56,118 nt of DNA from Candidatus Cloacimonadota bacterium (lineage in GTDB: Bacteria; Muiribacteriota; UBA6191). This document shows, in pieces, positions 25,854 through 34,562 of this stretch (the stretch's first letter is position 1; each line of letters starts with the position of its first letter). The position numbers and the translations under genes are program-made. The notes below the pieces were generated by a model that saw only the letters and a list, made by a program, of their open reading frames with translations, did not search any database and had not been told where the DNA came from. The stretch covers positions 1 through 56,118 of the forward strand of contig JACFNL010000012.1 in NCBI GenBank assembly GCA_019454875.1. The letters run 5' to 3'.

Positions 25854-27740
25854 GTGGATTTTCTGCAAATTTTGTCTTCCGGTGCTTCCAGAGGTGATGC
25901 AGGTGCGGTGTCGGCACAATCACAGAAATCTGTGAGTCGATCTTCGGATAAAGGCTTTTTTTCCGTTCTTAATGAAGAGCTAGTTGGGAATCTGGCCAAA
26001 GACAAACCCAAGCCTGAGGCCAAAGCTAAAAAAGAAGGTAGTATTCTTGAGCGAAATGTGGACAAATCCACCCTTCGCCCCCAGGCCAAGAGAATTTCCG
26101 AAGAACCCCGGGCTGAGGAGAATGTTTCTGCTCCAGAGGTGAAGACAGAGGCAGTCATCACCCCCACCCAGGAAGAAATACAGACACAGGAATCAGGGGA
26201 ATTGGACATTGAAGCCAATGAGAAACCATTGGTGTCCGAAAATCTTTCTGAGGAAACCCCAGACATACAGGTTGTGGTAGCAGCCGAACAAATGACTCCT
26301 GTTGCTTTACCCGAACTCGAGGTACCTGAAGCACCTGAAGCAACCGAAGCACCCGAAGCACCTGAAGAATTACCAACGGACGATGAAATTAAACTGTCAG
26401 AAAAATCATTACAGCCGGACCAACCAAAACCGGTACTTGAAACAGGCGACACTCGATTAACCCCAGTTGAAGTTTCACCATCCTCGCCTCAGGAGTTAGC
26501 AGACGGGATCCTTGAGTTACTGACCAATGAAGATGTAATAAGCCAGGATCCACAACTGCGAAAAAATCTGCAGGAGCTAGTACAGAAGTTGCAACTACTT
26601 TTACCTGAAGATAGTGTGGATGCCAAGGCTGCATTAGATTGGATTAAGGAAGCACTAGAAAATGCAGGGGAAGGACTTGAAGAAATCAAAAAATTTCTTT
26701 CTACTGAGTTTGGCAGTGTAATTGAGAAGGAAATTTCTTCGGAATTACAAGATGCAATCAAGCATTGGCAGAATGGGGCGGAATCACAACCGAAGCCGGA
26801 TTCAGAGACCAGAAAAGATACAAAAAATTTGTCAGTCCAGCCCGAATTGATGTTGGAGTCAGTGGAAGTGGAGACAGAAGATGTAGCCTTGTCTGAGTCA
26901 AAGTCTGAGCGCACGGAACAGTCCCAGACAAAAAATCTTCAGGATTCTATTGCAAGGCTGACATTAAAAATCACTGACGAAGCAGGGCCCAAACAGACTA
27001 CAGCCCAGGATTCAGATACTATAGAGTTGCAAAAATTGGAAGATATGCCAGTATTGGCAACAGATTCGGAGATGAATCATCAGCCAGGCAATGAATCTCA
27101 ATCGGGCAATAAGAGAAGTCAATGGGGAAATATTTTGTCCTCTCTTAGCCAACGAGGCTTCTCTGAAGAACTGATTCAAGAGGTAACCAAGGAGATACGG
27201 GTTGATTCGGAGGGTACTGTTCGATCTGTTGAACAACATACTCTAAGCAAGGGAAAAGTTCAGGGAAATTTGAGAAACCCCGGATTTGTTTCCAGCACCA
27301 GGGTAATGGTTCAGCAGGTAATGGAACAGATCCAGAGACTTGCACCACCAGAGGTTACAAAAATCCGCATGGTATTGCGACCAGAAGCCTTAGGTGAATT
27401 GCGTCTGGAAGTAAAACAGAATAAGACAGGGCTTGAAGTCAAGATTGAAACCCAGACTCAGGCAGTTAAAGAGGTCCTTGAGAGAAATTTACTCCAATTG
27501 AGGGACTCCCTCAAAACATCAGGATTAGAGAATGCGGAGATAAAAATCAGTAGCCGCGAGGATTTTTCTGATTCCTTTTCTCAGGCTAGAGGCCAGGATG
27601 CGGAATCGAAATCAGATCGGGGCAAACAGAGGCAGAAAACACGGTCTTCCGGTTCAGACGAAATAGAAACAGATGGTTTGGAAGATATGAATTTAAGTAC
27701 CTTGCATGCATCAGGCAGCCGGGTCAATTTGTCGGCCTGA
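25854..27740 (+). CDS. fliK: Flagellar hook-length control protein FliK
   Basis: The product is 628 residues. The C-terminal domain (about 490-590) is the Flg_hook type: MEQIQRLAPPEVTKIRMVLR, then PEALGELRLEVKQNKTGLEVKI and a conserved helix before SGLENAEIKIS. FliK is secreted through the flagellar export gate; its N-terminal part acts as the ruler and its C-terminal part switches FlhB specificity when the hook is complete. The long N-terminal region is acidic, disordered and partly repetitive (PEAPEATEAPEAPEELP), as expected of a ruler. The frame opens at TTG 25821, but GTG 25854 has AAAGGG five bases upstream and is preferred. flgD and flgE follow in the same direction, a standard hook-gene order. 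Confidence 0.9.
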   Translation: MDFLQILSSGASRGDAGAVSAQSQKSVSRSSDKGFFSVLNEELVGNLAKDKPKPEAKAKKEGSILERNVDKSTLRPQAKRISEEPRAEENVSAPEVKTEAVITPTQEEIQTQESGELDIEANEKPLVSENLSEETPDIQVVVAAEQMTPVALPELEVPEAPEATEAPEAPEELPTDDEIKLSEKSLQPDQPKPVLETGDTRLTPVEVSPSSPQELADGILELLTNEDVISQDPQLRKNLQELVQKLQLLLPEDSVDAKAALDWIKEALENAGEGLEEIKKFLSTEFGSVIEKEISSELQDAIKHWQNGAESQPKPDSETRKDTKNLSVQPELMLESVEVETEDVALSESKSERTEQSQTKNLQDSIARLTLKITDEAGPKQTTAQDSDTIELQKLEDMPVLATDSEMNHQPGNESQSGNKRSQWGNILSSLSQRGFSEELIQEVTKEIRVDSEGTVRSVEQHTLSKGKVQGNLRNPGFVSSTRVMVQQVMEQIQRLAPPEVTKIRMVLRPEALGELRLEVKQNKTGLEVKIETQTQAVKEVLERNLLQLRDSLKTSGLENAEIKISSREDFSDSFSQARGQDAESKSDRGKQRQKTRSSGSDEIETDGLEDMNLSTLHASGSRVNLSA

Positions 27741-27759
27741 GGGCCAAAAGGAGTCTGAA

Positions 27760-28236
27760 ATGGCAGAAAATACAATTGGTCCTTCCGTAGGTCTTGATGC
27801 AACTTATGATCCAAATGCCAATAAGAGGGTGGCAAATCAGAATCTGGGAAAAGATGATTTTCTTAAACTGATGATAACCCAGATGCAGCATCAGGATCCT
27901 CTGGATCCGATGGACAATACAGAGCAGATTGCTCAGCAGGCCCAGTTTACTACTCTGGAGCAGATGCAGAATCTCAACAAATCCATGGAGACTTTAATCG
28001 ATATCTACCAGATGGGAAACCGCTCCAGTGCTATCAGTATGATTGGTGCTGATGTAGAAGGGTTTGTGAACCAGGAAACTGAGGACGGAAGCACCTCTGT
28101 TGTGGATGTAAAAGGCAGAGTCAAAGGAATAGACTTTTCCAATGGAGCAACCACAATAGTGCTTGAGTCAGAGACCGGGGAAGTCAGAGTACCGTTTGGT
28201 CAAGTGTATAAAGTAATGGACCCAAGGGAATCATAG
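27760..28236 (+). CDS. flgD: Flagellar hook assembly (cap) protein FlgD
   Basis: The product is 158 residues, short but typical of the minimal form. The conserved FlgD N-terminal motif is present: GKDDFLKLMITQMQHQDPLD, then NTEQIAQQAQFTTLEQMQNLN. The rest is a small beta domain (about 85-150) without the FnIII-like C-terminal extension of longer FlgDs. FlgD caps the growing hook so that FlgE subunits polymerise. AAAAGGAG lies six bases before ATG 27760. It sits 19 bases after fliK and 78 before flgE, consistent with one operon. Confidence 0.95.
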   Translation: MAENTIGPSVGLDATYDPNANKRVANQNLGKDDFLKLMITQMQHQDPLDPMDNTEQIAQQAQFTTLEQMQNLNKSMETLIDIYQMGNRSSAISMIGADVEGFVNQETEDGSTSVVDVKGRVKGIDFSNGATTIVLESETGEVRVPFGQVYKVMDPRES

Positions 28237-28314
28237 TCAATAACTTAATTTTGCCAGCCAAGATGGTATGGCGGAACTCGGAAATGGAATTCCAAAAACG
28301 ATCCAGGAGGAATA

Positions 28315-31300
28315 ATGGGTCTTTCAAGAGCTCTATTTTCGGGAATTTCTGGTCTTAAGGGCCATTCAGTCAAGCTCGATGTGATTGGTAATAACATTGC
28401 CAATGTAAACACAGTGGGATTTAAAAAGTCCCGCGTAACCTTTTCTGATCTGTTTTACGACACGGTATCTGAAGGTTCCTCACCATCGGACCGTGTGGGC
28501 GGTCAAAACCCTAAACAGGTTGGTTTGGGAGCAGGGACACCAGTGATTGAGCAAATCATGACAGAAGGAGCATCTCAGACAACAGGGGTCGGAACAGATC
28601 TGGCTATAGCTGGAGAAGGTTTTTTTGTGGTCGGGGATTCATTCAGCAATTTCTATACAAGGGATGGGAATTTTAAGCTCGACCAGACTGGGGATATGGT
28701 AGCGGCCGGTAGTACTTTAAGAGTGAAGGGTTATATGGCGGACCGTGGCCCAGATGGGGGCTTTGTTGTAGACCCCTCAGGAACCCTGGAAGTCATTAAT
28801 CTTCAGGAAAACCGAAAAATGTACGCCAGTGCCACCAACCACATTGAATACGGCTCCAATCTGAATTCAGGATCAGCAGCCAGAGAAATTGCCCAGGCTG
28901 ATACATTTTTTGCATATAAAGATGATTCCTCGGTCAATCCAGAGTTGCAGGGCCAGCAAAGAGTGAACTTCAGTTTTCAAAAAATTGATGGAACCACCTA
29001 TACCTGGTCTGCCAATGACACTGGGGGCAAGTCAATTGCTTCCGGGGAGTTAAAGTTCAGTGATTTTGGTGAAATTATCAGCTCCACTGTCAAAGGTGCG
29101 GGAAGTACCAAGGTAAACTATGATTTTACGGATCCCCGCTTTGTGGATATTTTGACACAAAACGCATTTGGAGATGTAATTGGTGAGGAAGATGTCCCTC
29201 CCACCGGGATATACAGTAACAGGGCTGACGGTGTTGCCGACTTGATCTTTGATCCTGAGTCCGAGGACTTCAGAAGGTTATCCGATCGCCTAAAACCAAG
29301 GGCATTTTCTTTCACCTATGACCCTGATGGAGACTTTGTTCCAGGTCGCTGGGATGATCCAAATGGGATTAAATCACTGCGGGGAGATGCTCCAGCAGGT
29401 AGTATCAACCGTATCAGTATTGCCGGGGCTCTTGCTCCTCAGGCAAATGGAATTGTGCTGGATAGCCTAAACTTCAATAACAGCTATGATCGGGCTCAAA
29501 TGAACCCATCTCAGGTGATTGATGAGAACACTGCGGATTCTGTAAGGATAAGTATTACCGCTGGAGCACCGGATCCTTCCGGAAATGCCACTGTGAATGC
29601 AGAAGTCTGGACTATTCCACCTGGTGGAAATGTAGGAGCTGCAGTACTTTTAGGTACAGCCTATGGGCTGGATGCAGCCAGTCGTGAGCTTAGCATTGCG
29701 GTACCAGGCCGGGTGAACATGCGCCTTACCAATAATAATGTTGGCAACTGGACCACAGGACAGGTGTCCTTTGGGCCCAGAAATTCAGGCAGTCTGACCA
29801 GAAGCAACGGGGCCGATTTTAACCTGTCCAACGCGGCATTTAACACTGGGAACAATGTGTTTGAAATTCGCTACATCGATTCTTCAAAATCAGAGTATTC
29901 AGGAGATTTAAGGCTTCAGTTCACAGGTGTGTCTACATTTCAGGTTCTGGATGATGCCAATCAGGTGTTAACCACAGGTACTCTAAGAGATGGGGAAGTT
30001 GATACATTGGTGGAAGCTAAGGGAATCACCATGAGTATTCACAGGCAGGGATCCAGTCTCGTGCCATTGGATGTATCCGATCAGGGTTATGATGGAACAA
30101 CAATTCGGATTCGTGGATTTCGTGCCGCAACAGGTACAGCCGGCCCAGTAACCGTCAATATTCCTAAACCTTCGGAATTAAGTAGCACTGGGGCCATTGT
30201 TACACCACAATCCGAGATCAATTATAATATGGGATTTTCCAATGTCGCACCAGATGGCCGTTTGGCCCTGCCTGCATCCGCAATGGCAGCCAGCTTTGTT
30301 GATCCTCTGGCATTGACTCCAGCAGAACAGGCAAGGCTTGATGCAATCAATGCATACAGGGCTTCTAATCGTCCAGCCGGTACAGTGACTGTAGATGCAA
30401 CGATGGCCCGCTCAGGTTCAGCGGGCAGTTACAAGGTGGAATTTGGATTAAAAGATCCAGCCGTTTCCCACTTAAACCCCAACAATCAGGTTTTAAAAGT
30501 CTTTTTGAACGGTGTGGAAACCTATGTTGTCGATTTAAATCCTATTGTGGATGATGGAAACAATACGACTCCACAATTTACCGATGCCAACGGTTCGGAA
30601 AGAACCAACGCTGATTATGCTCCACAGTATAATTTCTTTGCGGAAATGGAATTGCTTCAGCCTGGATTTAACCCACTAGGTGCGGCACCGGCATTTGTGG
30701 CTGGTGGTACAGCCTCTGTACCAAATGCACCGGGTCAATCGGCTGCCCAGTTGATTGAGGCTGCCAATACGCGGGTCAATCGACAGATCAATTTACCAAA
30801 TGGTGTGGTAATTAATTTATCCAATGTGGATGTTTCAGGTAATATTGGACGGGATGCCGCCAGTGCTTATAGTGGTTCCGCTAATTTTATGATTGGCGAC
30901 AGCTATACCTTTGATGTTCCCAAGGAAGGTCAGTCAGGCATTCGAGATATTGGAACCTATTCGGCTGCATTTCAAAGAGGGGCAGAGCATTCCACCTCCA
31001 TTGAAGTTTATGATTCATTGGGTGGTGCCCATGTGTTAAGGGCGACCTATGAGCATGTGGATAAAAACAAGAGGGAGTGGAACTATTACATTACCCTGGA
31101 CAGTAAAGATCCATTGATCCAGGACTTTTTAAAAAGTCCACCTCCAGGATTTCAGGTCAGGGATCCCAAAAATCCTACTGATGTAGAGCTTAGACAGGCC
31201 AATGATTACATTCTCAAAGAAGGCAGACAGGGGAAAATTATTTTCAGAGAAGATGGAACAATCGACACCATCAACTCATCAATTCCTCGGGTAGTGTTCA

Positions 31301-31764
31301 AGCCAGCCGATGCAACCCAGATGCAGATTAACCTGGATATGAATGCTGTGACTCAGTTCGAGGAAGAGTTTGGTACAGCTGCCCGGTTTCGTAATGGAAA
31401 CCAGATGGGCCTTATGCAAGGTTTTTCAATCGGGGCAAACGGAGAGATTGTAGGTTCTTTCTCCAATGGTCTTAAGGCCACGGTGGCACAGCTGGCTATG
31501 GCAAGTTTTAATAATCCTGATGGTTTGGTGAAACGGGGAAACAATTTATACGATGTTTCGGCAAATTCCGGGATTGCCAGGGTAGGGATAGCAGGTAGTG
31601 ATGATCGAGGGCTCATAAAAGCTGGGGTTCTGGAAAATTCCAATGTGGATTTGACCGAGGAGTTTACTGAGCTGATCATTACTCAAAGAGCATTTTCCGC
31701 CAACGGTAGAATTATTACTACATCCGACGAGTTCCTACAGGAAATATTATCACTTAAGAGGTAA
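28315..31764 (+). CDS. flgE: Flagellar hook protein FlgE, unusually long
   Basis: Both ends are typical: the N-terminal rod/hook motif (GLSRALFSGISGLKGHSVKL then VIGNNIANVNTVGFKKSR) and the C-terminal helix (NVDLTEEFTELIITQRAFSA then GRIITTSDEFLQEILSLKR). FlgE-type proteins are usually around 400 residues; this one has 1149, with the extra sequence in the middle (about 180-950), where the surface-exposed D1/D2 domains lie. The inserted part is beta-rich and includes GDFVPG, PSGNATVNAEVWTIPPGG and a segment near 690-790 that resembles nothing I recognise. AGGAGGA sits five bases before the ATG. The gene ends the flagellar block and is followed by a strong terminator. Confidence 0.95.
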   Translation: MGLSRALFSGISGLKGHSVKLDVIGNNIANVNTVGFKKSRVTFSDLFYDTVSEGSSPSDRVGGQNPKQVGLGAGTPVIEQIMTEGASQTTGVGTDLAIAGEGFFVVGDSFSNFYTRDGNFKLDQTGDMVAAGSTLRVKGYMADRGPDGGFVVDPSGTLEVINLQENRKMYASATNHIEYGSNLNSGSAAREIAQADTFFAYKDDSSVNPELQGQQRVNFSFQKIDGTTYTWSANDTGGKSIASGELKFSDFGEIISSTVKGAGSTKVNYDFTDPRFVDILTQNAFGDVIGEEDVPPTGIYSNRADGVADLIFDPESEDFRRLSDRLKPRAFSFTYDPDGDFVPGRWDDPNGIKSLRGDAPAGSINRISIAGALAPQANGIVLDSLNFNNSYDRAQMNPSQVIDENTADSVRISITAGAPDPSGNATVNAEVWTIPPGGNVGAAVLLGTAYGLDAASRELSIAVPGRVNMRLTNNNVGNWTTGQVSFGPRNSGSLTRSNGADFNLSNAAFNTGNNVFEIRYIDSSKSEYSGDLRLQFTGVSTFQVLDDANQVLTTGTLRDGEVDTLVEAKGITMSIHRQGSSLVPLDVSDQGYDGTTIRIRGFRAATGTAGPVTVNIPKPSELSSTGAIVTPQSEINYNMGFSNVAPDGRLALPASAMAASFVDPLALTPAEQARLDAINAYRASNRPAGTVTVDATMARSGSAGSYKVEFGLKDPAVSHLNPNNQVLKVFLNGVETYVVDLNPIVDDGNNTTPQFTDANGSERTNADYAPQYNFFAEMELLQPGFNPLGAAPAFVAGGTASVPNAPGQSAAQLIEAANTRVNRQINLPNGVVINLSNVDVSGNIGRDAASAYSGSANFMIGDSYTFDVPKEGQSGIRDIGTYSAAFQRGAEHSTSIEVYDSLGGAHVLRATYEHVDKNKREWNYYITLDSKDPLIQDFLKSPPPGFQVRDPKNPTDVELRQANDYILKEGRQGKIIFREDGTIDTINSSIPRVVFKPADATQMQINLDMNAVTQFEEEFGTAARFRNGNQMGLMQGFSIGANGEIVGSFSNGLKATVAQLAMASFNNPDGLVKRGNNLYDVSANSGIARVGIAGSDDRGLIKAGVLENSNVDLTEEFTELIITQRAFSANGRIITTSDEFLQEILSLKR

Positions 31765-31855
31765 TTTTGAGTTGAAATAGGTGGTGGGGGTTCATCTTTC
31801 CGGATGGTCTCCCTTCGCAGATTTCTTGATTGACTGACCATTTTATTGTATTTCG

Positions 31856-31893
31856 CCCCGCAGATTCTTTTAGAAGATGCGGGGATTTTTTTT
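31856..31893 (+). terminator. Intrinsic terminator of the fliK-flgD-flgE block
   Basis: CCCCGCA (31856-31862) pairs with TGCGGGG (31878-31884); an inner TTCT/AGAA pairing extends the stem. Eight T residues follow at 31886-31893. It lies about 90 bases after the flgE stop. Confidence 0.9.
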
Positions 31894-31920
31894 GTTCAAT
31901 TTTATGAAATGCGATATAGT
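31892..31920 (+). promoter_or_regulatory. Promoter of the receiver-domain gene, probably leaderless
   Basis: TTGTTC (31892-31897) and TATAGT (31915-31920) have a 17-base spacer. The -10 ends eight bases before ATG 31929 and no Shine-Dalgarno sequence exists, so the transcript would start at about the start codon. The -35 overlaps the T-run of the preceding terminator. Confidence 0.55.
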
Positions 31921-31928
31921 ACTAAAGT

Positions 31929-32330
31929 ATGATATCCAAACATGAATCCACCCGAATTCTGATAGTTGATGATGAGGAGCTAATCCTTGATCTGGCCTGC
32001 CGTCTGATGAACCATCTTGGCATGCAGGCAGAGGGTGTAAAAAGCATTTCAGAATGTGTGAATCGAGTGCGGGAAGCCCAGTATACGGATGCCCCATATC
32101 ATCTGATCCTGGTCGATTTGAATCTGAGTTTTGGTGGTGCAGGGGACGAGTTGCCCAAAAGGCTTACGGAAATGGAAATCAGGGTTCCTATGTTGTTAAC
32201 AACTGGGCTTCACTGTCATCCTGCTGTGGAAAACTGTAGAGAGTTAGGCTTCTGTGGGGTGGTACATAAACCATATTCTGTCGAAGAGATAGGTGCAGCT
32301 GTGAAACAGGCATTATCTACTTCTATATGA
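31929..32330 (+). CDS. Stand-alone response-regulator receiver domain protein
   Basis: The product is 133 residues and consists only of a CheY-like receiver domain. The acidic pair is D14-D15, the phosphoacceptor D63 (LILVDLN), the switch Thr T91/T92 (LLTTG) and the conserved Lys K114 (HKPYS), so it should be phosphorylatable. No output domain is present; such proteins act as phosphorelay intermediates or bind flagellar or polar partners. The conserved Asp is followed by LNLSFGGAGDELP, longer than usual in the loop after beta-3. Its stop overlaps the psd ATG by four bases, so it is co-translated with a phospholipid enzyme; a regulatory link is inference. Confidence 0.85.
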   Translation: MISKHESTRILIVDDEELILDLACRLMNHLGMQAEGVKSISECVNRVREAQYTDAPYHLILVDLNLSFGGAGDELPKRLTEMEIRVPMLLTTGLHCHPAVENCRELGFCGVVHKPYSVEEIGAAVKQALSTSI

Positions 32331-33220
32331 AATCCATTCAGTACATTGACAGAGATTCAGGGGAAATCAGGACAGAAACAGTTGCTGGTTGGGCTGCTCT
32401 TAAGTGGCTTCACCGTACAGGGATAGGCAAACTTGTTCTGGAGTCGCTAGTGAAACAAAGGTTTGTATCCTTTTTGTATGGGCTGTGGATGGGGTCTTCA
32501 TTTTCCCGAAGGCAAATCAGAGGATTTATAGAGTCCTTGAACATAGACATGGATGAGGCTTTGATTCCAGAAAATGGTTTTGCCTCATTCAACGATTTTT
32601 TTGCCAGAAAATTAAAGCCTGAGGCCCGTTTGATCTGTGATGACAATGACCTCTGTTGTATGCCTGCTGATGGCCGGGTACATGCCATTCAGACAATCCG
32701 TGACGAGGATGTGTTTGTGATCAAGGGTGTTCAGTTTTCGTTACGCGAATTCCTAAGGGATGACACATTAGTTAGTCGCTACCGTAATGGTTCATTGGTG
32801 ATTGTGCGTCTATGTCCCTCAGACTATCACAGGTTTCACTTTCCTTTGGATGGAACACCAGGGCCTTCCCGAAGAGTCGGGGGTTATTATTACTCGGTAA
32901 ACCCTTTGGCCATAGAATACAAGCCTGATTTGTTCTCCAGAAATGAAAGGCAGATTTGTGAAATTCAAACTGCTATGGGTTTTGTCTGTCTTGTGGAAGT
33001 TGGTGCAACCCTTGTAGGTCGTATTGTTCAGACATATATTCCAGGTAAACCTGTTTACAAAGGTCAGGAAAAAGGGTATTTCGAGTTTGGAGCTTCTACT
33101 GTGGTTGTGCTTTTTGAACCCAATCAGATTGAACTTGATGAGGATTTGGTAGCAAATACTTACAAAGGTTACGAAACTCTGTGTAAAATGGGTGGCTCAC
33201 TTGGTAAACTGAGAGCTTAA
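32327..33220 (+). CDS. psd: Phosphatidylserine decarboxylase
   Basis: Converts phosphatidylserine to phosphatidylethanolamine at the inner membrane using a pyruvoyl group made by self-cleavage. The 297-residue length fits the larger (type II-like) group. Family motifs include FNDFFARKLKP (about 88-98), PADGRV, the His-containing DYHRFHFP and, near the C-terminus, FGAST with the cleavage Ser at 257. The usual motif is GGST or LGST, so the residue before the pyruvoyl-forming Ser is Ala here instead of Gly; the effect is unknown. The ATG overlaps the receiver-domain stop. Phosphatidylethanolamine synthesis supports a Gram-negative envelope. Confidence 0.92.
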   Translation: MKSIQYIDRDSGEIRTETVAGWAALKWLHRTGIGKLVLESLVKQRFVSFLYGLWMGSSFSRRQIRGFIESLNIDMDEALIPENGFASFNDFFARKLKPEARLICDDNDLCCMPADGRVHAIQTIRDEDVFVIKGVQFSLREFLRDDTLVSRYRNGSLVIVRLCPSDYHRFHFPLDGTPGPSRRVGGYYYSVNPLAIEYKPDLFSRNERQICEIQTAMGFVCLVEVGATLVGRIVQTYIPGKPVYKGQEKGYFEFGASTVVVLFEPNQIELDEDLVANTYKGYETLCKMGGSLGKLRA

Positions 33221-33238
33221 ATCGTTACGGAGAGAAAA

Positions 33239-33619
33239 ATGCAACATCATCCTTGGGAACAGGAGTTAATGGAAGAGGGCTGGGAAGCCCTGGGTCCACA
33301 ACATTTGAGAAGAGTGACAAAGTACTTTGTAATGGAGGCCTTGTCCGTGTCCAATTTTGAAGAATGCACGATTGATTTGAATATTTTTTTCCAGGACGGC
33401 TTGTCTGTGGATCAGGAAAAACAAAGCAGCCTAGAACTTCCCATGCAAAATTTTGTCTCACGCTTTTTTGAGAGCGAAGAATGGACACAGAATTGGGGCT
33501 GGCATGAAGATGGCAAGGGCATGGAAGTGATTGATATAGGCGAAAGTTATGAACAGCTAAGCAAATTTTTATCAAAAGAACAGGAGTTAAGAGATCTTCT
33601 CAGTTCTGACCGAACCTGA
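33239..33619 (+). CDS. Hypothetical protein, 126 residues, acidic
   Basis: Not recognised. GGAGA is placed five bases before the ATG, and the gene follows psd by 18 bases in the same direction, so it is probably co-transcribed. The product is acidic and soluble-looking, with aromatic-rich stretches (WEQELMEEGWEALG; WTQNWGWHEDGKGMEV) and no signal peptide or membrane segment. It ends one base before the stop of the convergent 33621-34562 gene. No conserved catalytic pattern is apparent. Confidence 0.7.
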   Translation: MQHHPWEQELMEEGWEALGPQHLRRVTKYFVMEALSVSNFEECTIDLNIFFQDGLSVDQEKQSSLELPMQNFVSRFFESEEWTQNWGWHEDGKGMEVIDIGESYEQLSKFLSKEQELRDLLSSDRT

Positions 33620-33620
33620 A

Positions 33621-34562
33621 TTATGTCAGAAACCGCAATATGGCCAACGCTGTGGCATTCCAGGCCAATTGTGCTTTTGGTATGGATTCCAGGTGGTTTT
33701 TAACCATTTCTCCATGAGAATACATACGCCATGATGGCAAGAACAAATGATTTCCTTCGATCTCCAGGGGATTGCAAAACTGTAAGAAAGGTTCTCTGAG
33801 CGGATACCATAAGAGCACATTTTGCGACAGATTTTTCAAGACATCTGAAACGATGGATAGCCACAATTTTTTGTCGGTATAGATACCATTCAGGTAATGT
33901 AAAGGCAGAAGTTTTGAGTCCTTTGCGAAATGAAATGCTTCGTCCGAATTCAAAAGACCTTGTGGTACTTCGATTTTAATTTTAAGGCTGTTGAACGGCT
34001 CAGTTAGTGGGTGAGTATAAAAAACAAACTGCCAGGGTTGCATAAATTCCTGGTGCAGCTCTCCTTCTATAGCGATCCCCCGATAGGGGGCTATGGTTTC
34101 GGTATTGGTATTGGGCTTAAGTACTAATAGAGCCTCAAGTTCTTTTCTGGCCTTCATTTTACCAAGGAGAGAAAAATACCCGGCTTCCAGTCTACAAAGC
34201 CATAACTCACGGTTGTTTGGAGCCTCATTTTGTAAAATGGAAGCTACTTGTATCAAACCCACGGATGTTCTGGCCATTTTTAGAAGATCCGGGTGGATAG
34301 AAGACTCGAGTCGAAGTTTGAGTTCCGTTACTGGATTTTGATTCCAGCAGAGGATTTCATTGGCAATGCTTTCCCCGATTCCAGGAATGGCCAATAACTT
34401 TTCCCGTAAGTATTCTCCAGTTCCAAGATCGGGCAGATAATAGGGAATGGTTTGGGCGGCTCGATTCCAGGAACGGATCTGAAAATGATTTGCCCCAGAA
34501 ATCTGATACAATACAGAAACCCATTTCAGATGCTGACACAGGTCCTCATCCTTATTTATCAC
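33621..34562 (-). CDS. PolX N-terminal-like helix-hairpin-helix protein
   Basis: The first 75 residues resemble the 8-kDa N-terminal domain of family X DNA polymerases: a helical stretch with NHFQIRSWNRAAQTIP (about 25-40) and a helix-hairpin-helix LLAIPGIGESIANEI (56-70). The remaining 240 residues do not show the polymerase palm motifs (GSxxR, paired Asp) or a PHP domain, so this is not a polymerase. They contain beta-rich stretches (QFVFYTHPLTEPFNSLKIKI; LFLPSWRMYS) that I do not recognise, although PolX-associated proteins of similar layout exist. DNA binding through the HhH is plausible; a repair role is inference. It is last in a three-gene minus-strand group with two glycosyltransferases, an odd partnership that may only reflect position. 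Confidence 0.6.
   Translation of the reverse strand: MINKDEDLCQHLKWVSVLYQISGANHFQIRSWNRAAQTIPYYLPDLGTGEYLREKLLAIPGIGESIANEILCWNQNPVTELKLRLESSIHPDLLKMARTSVGLIQVASILQNEAPNNRELWLCRLEAGYFSLLGKMKARKELEALLVLKPNTNTETIAPYRGIAIEGELHQEFMQPWQFVFYTHPLTEPFNSLKIKIEVPQGLLNSDEAFHFAKDSKLLPLHYLNGIYTDKKLWLSIVSDVLKNLSQNVLLWYPLREPFLQFCNPLEIEGNHLFLPSWRMYSHGEMVKNHLESIPKAQLAWNATALAILRFLT

Noticed and set aside
26158..26914. Minus-strand frames opposite fliK
   Set aside because: Shadows of the acidic FliK N-terminal region; the FliK Flg_hook domain fixes the real strand.
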